The notes under the pieces: generated by a model
What the model was told of the DNA's origin: nothing
Database searches by the model: none
What the model saw: the letters and a program-made list of their open reading frames with translations, nothing else
NCBI GenBank assembly: GCA_039024295.1
Contig: JBCDIQ010000096.1
Location: forward strand, 1 to 16,142
Length of the DNA: 16,142 bases
Direction: 5' to 3'
DNA from: JBCDIQ01 sp039024295
GTDB lineage: Bacteria > Bacteroidota > Bacteroidia > J057
In this document: piece after piece, positions 15,199 to 16,142 of the stretch
Position numbering within the stretch: position 1 is the stretch's first letter
Layout: every line of letters starts with the position of its first letter
Made by a program: the position numbers and the translations under genes

Positions 15199-16142
15199 TC
15201 ATTCCAACTTAAGGTTCAGCATCCCACAATTTCCCAGGGTGGATTTCAGGTGAAGGGCCTGCTGAGAATTTCCGTCATCCACCATGATACTGGCAGTATT
15301 TGGCGGCAGGCGACCGAGATTGTGGGCGTACAGGATGATGAAATTGGTCGTCCCCCGGGTCAGCTGCACCGTAAGTTTTTTCCTTTTGTGGGTAATGGGA
15401 AACTCTGTTAGCAACCATTGTCCATTTACATTTAAAGAGATGGTGTCCTGGTCCACCGCACCTCGGTCCCAGACGTAAATTTCCACCTCTGTACTGGTAA
15501 CGGTAACAGTGCCTTGTTTTTTCACCCCTCTGTCACGGATTCGGGTGGGCATCCCAGAGCGGGTGCGTTTCAGGCTGGGCTCCACTGGAGCCTCAGTCGT
15601 AACAACGGGCTCAGGTTTAGGGGGCTTGGGGGGCGGCGCAGCAGCTACTCCTTCCGGGCAGTCCTGGTATACCTGGATAATGGCGGAGGAAGCTTCACAA
15701 TTTTTGGTGTAGGCCTCTAACTTGTACTGTCCAGGCTCTTTTACCAAAAATTTTCGCGCACGATTGGTGGAAAGCATCCTACCGTCCTTGAGCCAACGAA
15801 ATGGCTGCCCTTTGGGCAAATGCGCATACAGATAAACCCCCTGGTTGGGGCACATAGCGATTCGGGTGGGGATGGGCGGCAATGCCGGAGGCGCATATGA
15901 GGCCAGGAATGCAGGGGTATCTCCAACTTTTTGACCGGTCGGAGCTATCCCTTTTACGGTTGCAGCAATCAGCAATTCGGCCCGTCCGCCAAAAGCAACC
16001 ACCGGCAAGTTGGCCTTCGCTTCCTGGTTGCTCTTTTCTCGCCACATGAGCTCCCACTTATCATCAGATTCCAGTTGGAATAAAAAGTATTCAGGTCGCC
16101 GTTCATCCGTAAGTCCCATCACAACCGGTTGTCCATTCCCCA
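15199..16142 (-). CDS. Uncharacterised, probably exported protein with beta domains, 5' end missing
   Basis: The frame is open through the right edge, so the N-terminus lies outside the window and no signal peptide can be judged. About 313 residues are visible. Parts, counted from the GTG at 16120-16122: a segment rich in Trp/Lys/Glu (1-40), an Ig-like or PKD-like beta domain at about 85-155 (ending GQYKLEAYTKNC... with paired cysteines), a proline-rich linker at about 160-185, and a C-terminal beta domain at about 205-307 containing IYVWDRG, ISLNVNGQWLL and LYAHNLGRLPPNTASI. I have the impression that the last domain recurs at the C-termini of envelope proteins in this phylum, but I cannot name a family. 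The linker between two beta domains suggests an envelope or extracellular protein. Function unknown. Confidence 0.7.
   Translation of the reverse strand, partial: GNGQPVVMGLTDERRPEYFLFQLESDDKWELMWREKSNQEAKANLPVVAFGGRAELLIAATVKGIAPTGQKVGDTPAFLASYAPPALPPIPTRIAMCPNQGVYLYAHLPKGQPFRWLKDGRMLSTNRARKFLVKEPGQYKLEAYTKNCEASSAIIQVYQDCPEGVAAAPPPKPPKPEPVVTTEAPVEPSLKRTRSGMPTRIRDRGVKKQGTVTVTSTEVEIYVWDRGAVDQDTISLNVNGQWLLTEFPITHKRKKLTVQLTRGTTNFIILYAHNLGRLPPNTASIMVDDGNSQQALHLKSTLGNCGMLNLKLE

Overview
The window looks like a chromosomal segment of a Bacteroidota bacterium. I infer this from a C-terminal type IX secretion (T9SS) sorting domain, a lipoprotein with an acidic stretch after its lipid-anchor cysteine, two OprO/OprP-type porins, Bacteroidota-style promoters (TTG/TTTG then TAnnTTTG), and an almost complete lack of Shine-Dalgarno sequences. 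A Cytophagales-like lineage is my best guess, but nothing here fixes the genus. I saw no tRNA, rRNA, CRISPR array, insertion sequence or phage gene.

Layout. Left edge (1-206): no secure gene, one hairpin. Then a divergent pair of housekeeping genes: nuoI (minus; complex I iron-sulfur subunit) and a kdsC-like KDO-8-phosphate phosphatase (plus; LPS core precursor). From 10194 down to 1406 runs a compact seven-gene minus-strand array, probably one operon. In transcription order it encodes a T9SS-secreted lamin-tail-domain (LTD) protein, an LTD/Calx-beta lipoprotein, a DcuC-family carrier, an IadA-like isoaspartyl dipeptidase, an OprP-like porin, a secreted M14 zinc carboxypeptidase and a second OprP-like porin. 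All gaps are 2-18 bp except 99 bp between the two LTD genes. A MocR-type regulator (winged helix plus aminotransferase-like domain) reads away from it at 10321-11820. Further right are an alpha/beta-hydrolase lipoprotein (plus), an ArnT/PMT-type membrane glycosyltransferase (plus), a YdjA-like nitroreductase (minus) and the 3' part of an uncharacterised protein (minus) that runs off the window.

How the genes may work together (inference). The array looks like a complete outside-to-inside nutrient route: surface LTD proteins, outer-membrane porins, a periplasmic or secreted carboxypeptidase, an inner-membrane carboxylate-type carrier and a cytosolic amidohydrolase that releases an amino acid. 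It contains no SusC/SusD pair. Acidic peptides, isoaspartyl peptides or their carboxylate products are the natural candidate substrates.

Two proteins depart from their families at key residues. The MocR-type regulator has Arg where the PLP-binding Lys should be, and Asn where the pyridine-binding Asp should be. The IadA-like enzyme keeps every metal ligand but differs at three substrate-contact positions. Together they suggest a specialised, possibly undescribed uptake module with a PLP-independent or redesigned regulator.
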